NCBI GenBank assembly: GCA_914767715.1
Contig: OU612069.1
Coordinates: 9,051,387 to 9,115,386 of the forward strand
Length of the DNA stretch: 64,000 nucleotides
From: Membranipora membranacea
Taxonomy: Eukaryota > Bryozoa > Gymnolaemata > Cheilostomatida > Membraniporidae
Reading direction: 5' to 3'
Shown: positions 47,801 through 55,645 of the stretch, piece after piece
How positions within the stretch are numbered: position 1 is the stretch's first letter
Layout: every line of letters begins with the position of its first letter
Position numbers and translations under genes: made by a program
The notes under the pieces: model-generated
What the model saw: only the letters and a program-made list of their open reading frames with translations
Database searches by the model: none
Told to the model about the DNA's origin: nothing

Positions 47801-50800
47801 AGTTACCTTCTTTTATGGGAGGCACTTTACCATACAAATCTGGCAAGACTTCATCATAAGTAACTGCCCGACTATAACATGTATTGGTCTTTGGGTTATC
47901 TTTGAGTGATGATCACATATAACAATCATGTTAGACTTACGGTATTGATAGATACTTCGCTGGCAGTCTCCACATCTATGGAGACATCATCATCTAAACC
48001 CTCTCCGTTCTCATCATCATCGAGCTGCTGAGTTCCTACCTGCCCGACAGCGCCTGTTATGATGATAACAAAATAATGTATGAACTTAACAGAGCTTTGT
48101 TTTCAAATTGCTAACCTTGTGAGTATGACACAGCATTAATTTCCTGAGTTCCCAGTGACAGTTATGCTACTCGTTTGAATGTATGAGTTTAACATAGTCT
48201 ACCTTAAATTTCAGCTTAGGCTTTGATACTACATCAATGAGAACGGGGGGTGGGGGGGGGGGGGTGGGGATAATTTAAAACCTTATAAATAATATTTACC
48301 CAGGATTGCTATGAAGTTTTTCAGTGTTAACATACTGCATTTCTATTGCAAACTAGCTGCCAGACTATATATTGGTTCGGTGTTTCTGTAGTCGTTTATA
48401 TGGTCTACCCAAAATTCCAGCTTGTAGTAGCTATTTCAGAATTCTTATTCTACCCGAGCCATACTTACCAATATATTTTGGTAAATTGTGTAATATCAAA
48501 ATGGAGATTAAAATGCCTTGAATGGCTTTGAAGAAAAAAAACCAATGGTGTTTGGTAAATTGTATGAGCTCAAAATAAATATATAAATGCTTTGTAAAAT
48601 GGCTGTGAAAAGAAGGTATAATCTTGCAATAGATTGGTGATACTGTAGAACTGGGAACACAAGCACATTTGGGTTAATCCAAATGCTATGGTGCAAAGAT
48701 AACCAACCTGAATTGATTGGTGCACATGTGCAATGTGATGGCCATACTTACCGGCCGACAAAGACAGTGTACCTCCAGCACCAGACAACGTACTCATCAG
48801 AGCTGCAGCGTCACCATTTGTGAGACGAGGAGGAGAACGTGAACTGAAGGCGGCCAAGTCTCTCTGGTTGTTAAGTACCTCACTGCCTGCTAAATCAACC
48901 GATAACATCAAATAGAATAGGAAAATAATCCTAAAATGAGACTGTTCAGTCTGTATTTTGGAGTTATCCCCTTTTCAACTATGGTAGTAAAGAGGAGCCA
49001 AGACCGAAATGCAAAATGTGCCAAAATAGAAATTCAGGTTTTCCAGGTAACCAGGTTTAATTAAGATAAAAAGCAATTGGCATTGGCAGAATACAAACTG
49101 TTCTTTGAGCTGACTTGTCTAGTTTTGCAGTATTGAACTCGAATCACATGCATAAATGACTACAAAATGGAACTGACTTTTGTTGATGAATACCCAACTT
49201 ACCACCACTTCTGTCAGCTAACATTTTTTGCAGCAGGGCGAGATAACCCTCCTCCTGTTCCTTCAGATGTTGGATAAGTTTATTAATTCTACCAAACTGA
49301 TCCTGGCTATTAGGCTAAAACATAAAATACTGCCAGGTGAGTCGGTCATTTAATAGAATACGACTCATAACATGAGAACTTGGAACACTACCTTAGCACT
49401 GAATAATACTTCGCAATTAAACTCATCTTAGTAAATTTCAGGTGTTGCGTCTCACACCAAACTTAAGTTTAAAATGGGTTTGTTCGCTGGTAGCTGGGGC
49501 AAAACTATGGCCTAGATAGTGTTTATAGTTATCCAATATGCTGTCATAACATAGCCAGATTGATGGTCTTTCTAGTACCTAACCCTTCAGTTGTTGTTCC
49601 AACAGACAAAGACTTACTGGCTGATGATATAGTTTATAAAGTTCTTCACTCTCAGAGAAAAAGGAACATCTCCTGATTTAGCTTGAGAGTTGTGGTCAAA
49701 CTATCAACCACATTCAATTGGAGTGTAGTTGAGGATTAAACTCAAGCGCAATTTGTCCACTTACGCTCCTTTGGTTCGCAAGATGTGCTAGGATCATCTA
49801 GCATGAGCAGTTATTTGATTGTTCTTGCATTGGTGTCCATCCAGCAGTATTGTGTATATATCGTGATTCGAAGGTACTGGCAAATGTATTTCAGACTAGA
49901 TAATTTATAAGTACCCACCATATCTTTATCCAGAGACTCCATAATGTTTGTAGCTTGTTTCAGGTAGTCTCTGATTTGCATGAGTCTGCCGACTATTTGA
50001 TTGCTGTCAGGGGTGGCGTCCTGCACCCCGCTGTCCTGAGACTGATCATCCGAGTTCACAGAAACTAAGTCTATCCCGTCTTCATTCTCAGTGCCGCTGG
50101 TCTGCTGAAAAGTACAAAAAGCTCGGTAATTAGTTAGGGTTTAAAAAAAAAAATTATCCTGTCAGATGGATGTCGTAAAATTTGAAGTTCCGCAAATAAA
50201 GAAGTACAGCGACTTCACTTATAGTGCAGAAAGAGTTGGGTGGAGTGTGTTTTTCAAGCTAGATCTCAGCGAGTTCCGTGAATGAATGAGTCAAATCTCA
50301 CCAAACTTGTATACTATGCCTGTTTTGTCAATTGATATAAAACATCATAAAATTTGAAGGCAGTGAACCTAACATCCACAGCGGAGAATTCGCTGTCTGA
50401 TGTCAATGTTGCAGTAGTAATATGTGAGTTGGGTATTTTACTGTGAGCCGCTGTCACAACTTGTTACCCAATGAGCAACACAAAGAAACCTGGACATGTA
50501 GTATACTAGTAATCACTAATTGATATATCCAGCACTAGTAGTGAGATCATTATCTAATTATTACAGGATATGAATGATCAGATAATTTATACACAATTAT
50601 ACCAGTAGGCCTAGACATCGATAAATAGATGCCTAATCAGTTTTTGCAGTTTTCGTTATTACCGGTTGACCAAAATCAGTGGTAGGGATTGATAGCTTGT
50701 TATCTTTATGAATTTGAATGTCTGGAAAAAGCCTGTTACCCCCAGATAGTAGACAGGATACATGGTTTAGTTTTCAGCTAGCCCATTAAGTTCATTCTTG

Positions 50801-51339
50801 AACAAATCCCTACCACTGATTTCTTATATACAGGAGATTCACGAAAAGTGGAACGACTCCCAAGAGCGGCTTAGGTTTCTATTGGCTCTAATTCTATGCC
50901 AGTAGGCCTAGGTACCATAATGAGCAGGAAATTGTGATTGGATCACTATAGCAACTAAATATACAAATAGTAAAGTTAAAGTGCTGATGACATACCACTC
51001 GTCAACAGTCACTAATAATGAAAACAGAAAACGTCCACCCAGTCTTACTGGATTTTCGTGAGCCTGTCACAGTAGCTAGCAACGAGGATGGAATCTTTTT
51101 CCAGCAATTGTTAAGTTGAAAATGACCACAGGACTGCTCAGCCAATATTTTGTCATATTATTTGATGAGGATGTTGTTACAGTTGTTTCATGTTAACCAT
51201 TTAAACTAATATAGTAGTATAATAGTATGCTGAAACCTTCCACTAACAGCTAACACCTATATTAGCTAGATATAATGATGATACCACATTTGACAAGATC
51301 AATGATATACTCATCAATCAATCATTCAATCATTCAATC

Positions 51340-51371
<32 letters not shown>

Positions 51372-51933
51372 CTACCTCATCATTAAACTGTAGAGTTTGC
51401 CTGATTCGCTCCAGTGCCCTCATATGTGCTGCTTGTTTAGTTCTGGGGTAAGAGTAAGGGGTATGAGACTTTCCTCCTCCTGCAGCCGCTGGTGTAGAAT
51501 CACGTGATAGCGTAGCCTCCCGCGCTCTTTCAGGGTTATCCTTCTTTGCGGGACGCGCAGAGGAAGCACCAACCTGGAAAGAGAAACCAGTCCGGTAAAT
51601 GTGCAATCTTGAAGAGATGCCATGAAAATTTATTCTGAGATCAAATGATTGGTATTCAATTTGCTTGCGATTTTCAATTCTTTCAGCTGGTCAAATTGCG
51701 CAACTACTTCAACCTGTAGCACACAGCCATAAAACGCAGTCAAATGGATAATTCAGGAACCTCCAATACAACACAATGCTTAACATTCAGCTTTCAGGCC
51801 CACGTAAAAGTAGACCTACAAGCCGACATACCCAGTTATTGTAGTATACTTCAGCAGACATTGTATTAGGTACTCGACTTGATGCATTCAGATAACGAGG
51901 CTCAGTATCAGGTCTCCTTCTGTTCGACGCCAT
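17802..51933 (-). CDS. PCM1: PCM1, pericentriolar material 1 (44 coding exons)
   Basis: PCM1 is the scaffold of centriolar satellites; through its coiled coils it self-assembles and carries proteins to centrosomes and cilia. I joined 44 exons on the minus strand; every boundary is GT-AG and every phase agrees, giving 7,314 nt and 2,437 residues (human is about 2,020). The start at 51,933 sits in a good context (ACC before ATG, G after). Identity rests on several blocks close to the vertebrate protein as I remember it: LLGELQTLRE in exon 12, VATLISQNE and RPHFLIELF in exon 30, RIDTQQLDRQIK and VCSSQLL in exon 36, and FNELAFFKLMQDLD in exon 38. Exon coordinates are in the five sub-entries below. 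The shorter blocks between these anchors are inferred from splice sites and phase. No 5' UTR exon was located. Confidence 0.95.
17951..18124. mobile_element. MITE copy, related to 19521-19781
   Basis: Starts GGTCTTTCAATTAGAATGAG and shares the internal AAATCGC(T/A)CACTCAGAATGTA with the element at 19,521. Ends are worn; it lies in the last PCM1 intron. Confidence 0.6.
18211..18365 (+). mobile_element. tRNA-derived SINE, family 3
   Basis: Box A-like TGGCGCAATGGGT, a degraded box B (GTGTTCCCGG), then a unique body. No cloverleaf acceptor pairing, so not a tRNA gene. It lies in PCM1 intron 43. Confidence 0.6.
18880..19045 (-). mobile_element. SINE body, family 2, 5'-truncated
   Basis: Minus-strand copy of the non-tRNA part seen at 61,350-61,450 (GCGCCAGGTTGCTCTC, GGTGGCGAAATA). 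The tRNA head is missing after GGACTGCAGTGGGA. Confidence 0.65.
19521..19781. mobile_element. MITE with 23-bp terminal inverted repeats
   Basis: CAGGGGGGTCTTTCAAT...ATTGAAAGACCCCCCTG; one mismatch over 23 bp. Inside are repeated GAGCGAT/ATCGCTC motifs. It lies in the intron between PCM1 exons 41 and 42. Confidence 0.8.
20105..20275 (-). mobile_element. tRNA-derived SINE, family 1
   Basis: On the minus strand: GATGGTGAGATGGCGCAATC (box A), then GTGGGTTTGAGTCC (box B), then a body ending in GGTGTGTACCTCTCC. Same family as 44,282-44,430. Confidence 0.8.
20517..20570. repeat. AT dinucleotide-rich microsatellite
   Basis: TATATATTATATATT-type run just upstream (minus strand) of the PCM1 exon 41 acceptor. 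Confidence 0.85.
21967..22149. repeat. Dispersed repeat, copy 1
   Basis: Shares ACCAAATTCCTTGTGATGGT, the GCAGAGATA(T/C)(A/C)CATG stretch and the CACACTGA-type ends with 40,614-40,819. The ends are weakly inverted (CCCACATTGACATC / GATCAGTGTGG in the other copy), suggesting a MITE. Confidence 0.65.
23208..23420. mobile_element. Fold-back element in PCM1 intron 37
   Basis: GCACAGCATACATACAAAAC at the left is matched by the complement of GTTTATATGCTGTGTC at the right; inner arms include GACAAGCTTTGTTGG and CCAACAAAGCTTTTC. No ORF. Confidence 0.75.
25792..26461 (-). other. PCM1: PCM1 exons 33 and 34: duplicated exon pair
   Basis: Exon 33 (26351-26461, 111 nt) ends DPFNRDSLGDTVIHLEQ; exon 34 (25792-25974, 183 nt) ends FPFACDSPLGDTAIDLQE. 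Both are phase 0 at each end, so either can be skipped. Human PCM1, as I remember it, has this motif once. The pair looks like a tandem exon duplication, possibly spliced as alternatives; exon 33 is the more conserved. Confidence 0.8.
26803..26886 (+). repeat. 21-bp minisatellite, four copies
   Basis: Unit TGTTGTGGAGACATCTCCTTA (shown here as TGTTGTGGAG plus ACATCTCCTTA); the first three are nearly identical and the fourth reads GACAACTCC. It lies in PCM1 intron 32. Confidence 0.9.
26985..27045 (-). mobile_element. tRNA-like SINE fragment
   Basis: Minus strand GTGGGTTCAAATCCCATCC is a box B and T-arm; no box A nearby. It ends only a few bases from the PCM1 exon 32 donor. Confidence 0.5.
28180..28315 (-). 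mobile_element. Degenerate SINE, family 1
   Basis: Minus strand: AATTGCCATACAGTGCTAGG, GCCGCAGGAGTCGAGGGTGC, then the family-1 body (CCCAGCCTCAAGCAACC). Box B is worn. It lies in PCM1 intron 30, next to the exon 30 donor. Confidence 0.55.
31162..31617 (-). repeat. 24-33-nt tandem repeats carrying GTAAG donors
   Basis: On the minus strand about seven imperfect units run from 31,617 to about 31,155. Each begins GTAAG, GTAAA, ATAAA or TTAAG and ends in (A/T)(A/C)(C/T)(G/A/T)CAG. Five of the seven or eight unit junctions read CAG|GT, so each is itself a plausible 5' splice site. A MITE (31,219-31,466) splits one unit; the last two units, with a final CACAG|GTAAGC at 31,162, lie beyond it. In frame, the units encode an 8- or 11-residue Thr/Ser repeat. 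Confidence 0.8.
31216..31469. mobile_element. MITE with TTA target duplication (PIF/Harbinger-like)
   Basis: A 248-bp fold-back (31,219-31,466) begins TGGTCAAAACACACT and ends AGTGTGTTTAGACCA, near-perfect terminal inverted repeats, flanked by TTA on both sides. Inner arms continue the symmetry (GGTCGCAACC / GGTTGCAACC), and two GATCCTCAG-containing repeats lie in the middle. A 3-bp TWA duplication is typical of the PIF/Harbinger superfamily; no transposase is encoded. Removing it and one TTA rejoins a repeat unit of the exon-25 array. Confidence 0.82.
31479..31821 (-). other. PCM1: PCM1 exon 25 with serial alternative 5' splice sites
   Basis: The exon starts at 31,821 after a ...ATATTAG acceptor. 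Candidate donors lie at exon ends 31,618 (GCAG|GTAAGC), 31,552 (GCAG|GTAAAA) and 31,504 (TCAG|GTAAGC). All three are phase 1, fit exon 26, and add 0, 22 or 38 residues. A fourth (exon end 31,479, TCAG|GTAAGC) is out of phase because its unit has 25 nt, and reading on reaches a stop. The added residues form a Thr/Ser-rich repeat starting Gly-Lys or Asp-Lys. Which donor is used cannot be decided from sequence alone. Confidence 0.75.
31822..32470 (-). repeat. Internal duplications in PCM1 intron 24
   Basis: The stretch 31,812-31,975 recurs at 32,294-32,445 (shared CTCCTAATATGGGCAAAAG and GTATGTGTTTTCTCATG-type blocks), with a third partial copy near 32,205-32,290. The copy includes the exon 25 acceptor. 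Confidence 0.75.
35065..35275 (-). mobile_element. tRNA-derived SINE, family 2
   Basis: Minus strand: GTGGCTCAGTGGTTAGAGCG (box A), GGGTTCGAATCCCACTG (box B), then the body ending near GGCGGCGAAATAGTG. Full-length partner at 61,265-61,460. Confidence 0.8.
38685..38725 (+). repeat. Short GGTAAGTAC-type tandem repeat
   Basis: Three to four copies of GTAC(C)GGTAA in the intron between PCM1 exons 15 and 16. Confidence 0.7.
38957..39027 (-). repeat. ~36-bp duplication next to the exon 15 donor
   Basis: GATCAGTGACCTT...ATAAGCCC(T/C)GCCCACTT occurs twice in a row; the second copy runs into the 5' splice site of PCM1 exon 15. Confidence 0.75.
40614..40819. repeat. Dispersed repeat, copy 2
   Basis: Second copy of the element at 21,967-22,149, with clearer ends: ACCCACACTGACATC and GATCAGTGTGGAT. 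Confidence 0.65.
43813..44560. mobile_element. Non-autonomous element with ~140-bp inverted repeats
   Basis: Left arm 43,813-43,950 and right arm 44,421-44,560 are inverted copies at about 85-90% identity (left AGGCAGTTTTCTGAGATCTG; right CAGAGCTCAGAAAACTGTCT). The interior has no transposase and carries a SINE. It lies in PCM1 intron 8. Confidence 0.85.
44282..44430 (+). mobile_element. tRNA-derived SINE, family 1, nested
   Basis: Box A TGGCGCAATCGG at about 44,292 and a perfect box B GGTTCGAGTCC at 44,354-44,364, followed by the family body. It sits against the right inverted repeat of the larger element. Confidence 0.82.
45010..46470. other. PCM1 intron 7 interior
   Basis: About 1.5 kb without a supported exon, RNA or element. 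A short GCGTTAYGC(A/G) direct/inverted cluster lies near 45,998-46,030. Confidence 0.5.
47581..47881. mobile_element. 301-bp fold-back MITE
   Basis: CATGTTATAGTTGGGCAGTT at the left and AACTGCCCGACTATAACATG at the right; symmetry continues through nearly the whole length (GTGCCTTCCATAAGGGAAGG with CTTCTTTTATGGGAGGCAC). No ORF of its own. It lies in PCM1 intron 6. Confidence 0.88.
48245..48270 (+). repeat. G-rich tract
   Basis: G runs of 6, 12 and 4 separated by single T; it may form a G-quadruplex. It lies in PCM1 intron 5. Confidence 0.7.
50673..50822. mobile_element. Short MITE with ~18-bp inverted repeats
   Basis: AAATCAGTGGTAGGGATT and AATCCCTACCACTGATTT bound 150 bp in PCM1 intron 2. 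Confidence 0.65.
51313..51370 (+). repeat. AATC microsatellite beside the exon 2 donor
   Basis: (AATC)n with three ATTC variants; on the minus strand it follows the exon 2 donor GAG|GTAGG directly as (GATT)n. Confidence 0.92.
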
Positions 51934-52503
51934 GGTAAGCCACTGGCGGCAGAGCTACAGTGTATCACCAGGGACAGATCAAATCTGCAAATACATATCA
52001 GGCGTTACGAGCAATACAAACTGGAACAGGTTGTATATAGTTCCACAAACTGCAATTTTTATTAGAGCTACACAAATGTTATTGTAATGCTTAAATTTAA
52101 AGTTGAATGTTTTGTGTGTGACAATGCGCCATGAGCTAATGGCCAGACGGCGATCTGCTCCCAAGGAGCTCATGGCAAAGAGTAAATCATTATAGTACAT
52201 TTAGATAATGAGCAATTGAACAATGAGTAAATTAACAATGCATTTTTATGGTAAGTTTTCACATTAGATAGCTTGAGAATATGTTTATATGATTAGTCAT
52301 GATTATCAGTGATAAACTGCTATTTTGCTGAACGTTGCAGTTATCATATTGAGCCTTAATCCTGACAGTCAGTTAAAAAGCAGGGGGGGGGTCATAGGCC
52401 TGTAGTTGCCTTAACTGTTGAAAGAAGTGCTACTGACACGTACTGTTTATGTACTGAGTGATGTGCAGAAGTAAACCTATACTCATAGGCATCTGAAGTT
52501 ACA

Positions 52504-52575
52504 AGCATGTATAATTTGCCCATGTCCAGTATCAACCTACCCCACCCCCCTGGACATGGACAAATTATGCATGCT
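52504..52575. repeat. Hairpin with 25-bp arms
   Basis: AGCATGTATAATTTG...CATGTCCAG / CTGGACATGGACAAATTATG around a C-rich loop. Confidence 0.75.
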
Positions 52576-52664
52576 TTCACCTGAGAAGATCCAAATGATG
52601 AAGTCTACAAAAAGCCCTGCCAAAGAAGATGAACTGTGCCTTATCATGTCTTAACAGTGACCAG

Positions 52665-52788
52665 GACAAACAGAGCTGACTTAATGGACCAGAGAAAAAA
52701 GATGCCTCTACAAAATTCACAAAAACCTGAAAGTGAATTTTGTAGAGGCATCTTTTTTCTCTGGTTCATAAAGTCAGCTCTGTTTGTG
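52665..52788. repeat. Hairpin with ~57-bp near-perfect arms
   Basis: ACAAACAGAGCTGAC...AAAAAAGATGCCTCTAC at the left; its complement at the right, around a 10-15-base loop. Few mismatches, so recent or under selection. No clear TSD. Confidence 0.8.
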
Positions 52789-53904
52789 CTAGAACTTTCA
52801 AACCTGAAGCAAATGAAAGAGGAAGGAGGAGTGAGTTAGTGTGAGAGATTTCAAGGTAGGTTGTAAAAAAAATAATTTTGTGTCTTACCCTGTTTGGTGT
52901 TTTTGGGGTGGTTGATAGTGGACATTGGCAAAGTAAAGACAAGTAAGTCCCAGGGGCCCATGAACTAACTAACATTTATTTTGAAAATAAATATAAACCT
53001 TTTGAAGCATTGTCCACATACATTCGTATATTATTACCACACTCACTGGTTTCTCAGACACTCCAAGCTGTTGCCTCAGGTGAAAATGATGTAGACTATA
53101 TTAGCTAGGCACCTGACATTTGGTGTCTTCGCAAATTATCTGATTATTGAATTTTTGAGCGGCTTTTACATTCATTCATTTTCGGCCATATTGTTTACAT
53201 GAGTATGAATACTCTGTTGTCATCTAATTCATTGAATAGCACTTTGGTCCATAAAATAATCAAAATAGATCTGTAAATATCATGAAAAAATAAAATTAAA
53301 TAGTTCAATTTTATACTTATCAATACTTCACAAACTGTCACAGCTGGTAATTCAAAGATTCGTGAGAAATAAGGGATTATTTACTTTATCAGCAATGATA
53401 TCCCTTTCACTCCCCAAGTATAACAGAGTTTGATTCGCCATTCACAAATCCAATGAAATTCATGCAAATGTTTTTATGTCCAATCAAAATCAATGAGAGA
53501 ATATACTGTGTTTCAAACAAATTCATTTATTGAGTGTGAGTTTTTCATCTGCTAGTTTTCAACTATGTCCTTGATCCTACAGTTTTTACAAACACTTACT
53601 ACTATCTGTTCCTCCTTGCTACCAGATGTACTTTTTGACGAGAAATTACGTTAATAAGCTTTGACATAGCGGAGAAATTCAGAAGATATCAGAAAAATAA
53701 CATCTTCAAGTTGTTGTAAACATATATATATATAAATATGTAGGGGGCCTAATATAGTAAACAAACTAGGTTATGTATGTATGTAGGCCTATGTTATGTA
53801 TTGTATGTACATTGATTTCAGAACTGGTAATAATTTTTGTAATTATTGAATTGATATTGCTCCAAGTTATTGGTTTTGTTGTGTGGAACTAGAAGTATTG
53901 AGTC

Positions 53905-54060
53905 TACAATATACAATGTCTCAAGACTGTTCACAATGTCCCATGATTGTTGTGTCTTACAATGTCCAAAGACTTCCTTAAAATATCTCAAGACTGCCTT
54001 ACAACGTCATAAGACTGTCTTACAACATCAAAAAACTGCCTCAAGACTGTCACAACATAT
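53905..54060 (+). repeat. Degenerate ~22-bp tandem repeat
   Basis: Repeated (C/T)AAGACTG(C/T)CTTACAA(C/T)(A/G)TC units, six to seven copies. Confidence 0.65.
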
Positions 54061-54501
54061 ATTATGAGTCTATTTGAGCACCAGCGACTTGCCTAAGTGT
54101 GTGTCCTTTCAGAACAAATAAAAAATTGTAATGTTTGACAAGCAAGCGTTGAAGCATTGAAAAGTTATCAAGCAGTGAACTCATTGAAAATACTTAGATA
54201 TATATTTGTCAGAAGATATCCTTTATATTCTCCGTTTAATGTCCAATCTCTGGTACAGTTTTTTACACACATGGGAGATGGTATAATTTCCAATAATGAT
54301 GTGCTTTTCTCCCGTCCTTAGATGACAGGATAACCTTACAGTCTGATCAGTTGATTGACTCCCCACTTTCCTACATACAGAGCTGAGTGTTGACACTGTG
54401 ATTCACCTCGTGTGAATTTTGTCACATTGCCTAGATTCAAATGCAGTACATATTACCTTTGTCCAAAATTTTCTCAATCTAGCAAGCTATTGTAGTGAAG
54501 A

Positions 54502-55545
54502 ATGGACAGAGAGATGATGAAAGTATTTCACTACATGAGACAGGTTGACCAAGATTTCAAGCATATTGTGTCCCAAGCTGAATCACACATCAGTCAAGTT
54601 GAAAAAGTGAGTTGATGATCAAGTTACAGCAGTAACAGTGTAAAAAGTGCAGTAGATGGGTAGATTATCTAGCTAGTTTTAGTAGCCTAATGTTAGCTAG
54701 CCGACTTGCTAATGGTTGGACCGCGTATAAAGTAAAGAGGATGAGTAAATTATCATCCATAATTTACACTACTACTTCAAGTCTGTGCAAAGAGGCTAAC
54801 TTTTGCTGCTGCAAATACTGTACTGCTGTACTGCTACTTGTTGTATAGCAAAAAAGTTAATTTCTTGTTTTACCTTGAGCCTTTTAGCTTGGTTGTGGAT
54901 TGGTTTTGTACCAGAAAAAACAACATTGACATAATTGTGAATCTTTTCTAGGTGTCAGTTGTCCCTCTTTACATTGATATAAATATCTTGGAGTTGCTAG
55001 ATGTATGTGGTGAGTGATTCAGCATGATCATCTATGTCTCAATGTCTTTATTGGGTTCAAAAGCTCAGTAGAAATATATAAAAAGTACTGAATGTATGTA
55101 CAGCAACCTGGTATTGAATAATGATATGTTATCAGATAATAAGAATTCAAAGAATAAACATCTATATATTTATTGAAACAAGTCAAAATTCTGGTCATTG
55201 TGGCTGGGCTGATTCGGAAAAATGAAAGAATAAAGTATCTCTGGTTTTTCTTCATTTTCCCTCCACTGATATATCAAAGGCCTATATTTTTAATTGCCGA
55301 TTCTATTTTAGCCACCCTCGGACAGAAAGTTCTTCACGATCGTAGATCATCTAGCCAGCTGTTTCAGCGGGTAAGTTTCCTGATGATGGATAAGTAACAA
55401 AGTGAAAACCTTTTCATGTGTACTGTTGAGACAAAAATCACAAAGCTCAACGAAAGCTGATATAATGTCTTAAACATTTTCATTGTTTTGGGTGTGCCCC
55501 AAGATTCCAACGATGAACCCAGAAATCACAGGTAATGCTCAATGA
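54502..55545 (+). CDS. Possible small four-exon gene, 87 residues
   Basis: Exons 54502-54606, 54952-55009, 55312-55370 and 55504-55545 join in consistent phases (0, 1, 0) with GT-AG borders (GAAAAA|GTGAGT, TTCTAG, GTG|GTGAGT, ATTTTAG, CGG|GTAAGT, CCCAAG). The product starts MDREMMKVFHYMRQVDQDF, is helical and charged, has ISQVEK and LELLDVC segments, and ends GNAQ-stop. No family recognised. The fourth exon has a weak acceptor, and a donor inside it (ACAG|GTAATG) may lead to further exons. The BED gene converges on it. Confidence 0.45.
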
Positions 55546-55645
55546 TTTAACAGAACCAGGTCACTGAGAGAACAGAAAATTGCTCCAGCCCAAGGAGTAA
55601 ATACAAGTGCTAGTCTACAGCAAGTTTGGTCAATTCTTAAATTAT

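Larger units (their letters stand above)
46480..51933 (-). other. PCM1: PCM1 exons 1-7: N-terminal region
   Basis: Exons (high to low): 51832-51933, 51376-51573, 49919-50104, 49203-49314, 48752-48889, 47941-48053, 46480-47070. They encode residues 1-480. Exon 2 holds the basic serine/threonine-rich stretch followed by RIRQTLQFNDE, matching the human N-terminal segment. Exon 3 has RLMQIRDYLKQA and exon 4 KLIQHLKEQE, both conserved coiled-coil starts. Exons 5-6 are acidic and disordered. Exon 7 is unusually large (591 nt, 197 residues), rich in Ser, Asn and Asp, and I do not recall a counterpart of it at this place in the vertebrate protein. Its donor is GTGAGC. Confidence 0.9.
51934..54501. 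other. Divergent intergenic region
   Basis: Between the PCM1 start and the small plus-strand gene. It should hold the PCM1 promoter and any 5' UTR exon, which I cannot place. Contains the two hairpins listed next, a degenerate repeat of AAGACTG units (53,905-54,060) and a TATA repeat near 53,722. Confidence 0.5.
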
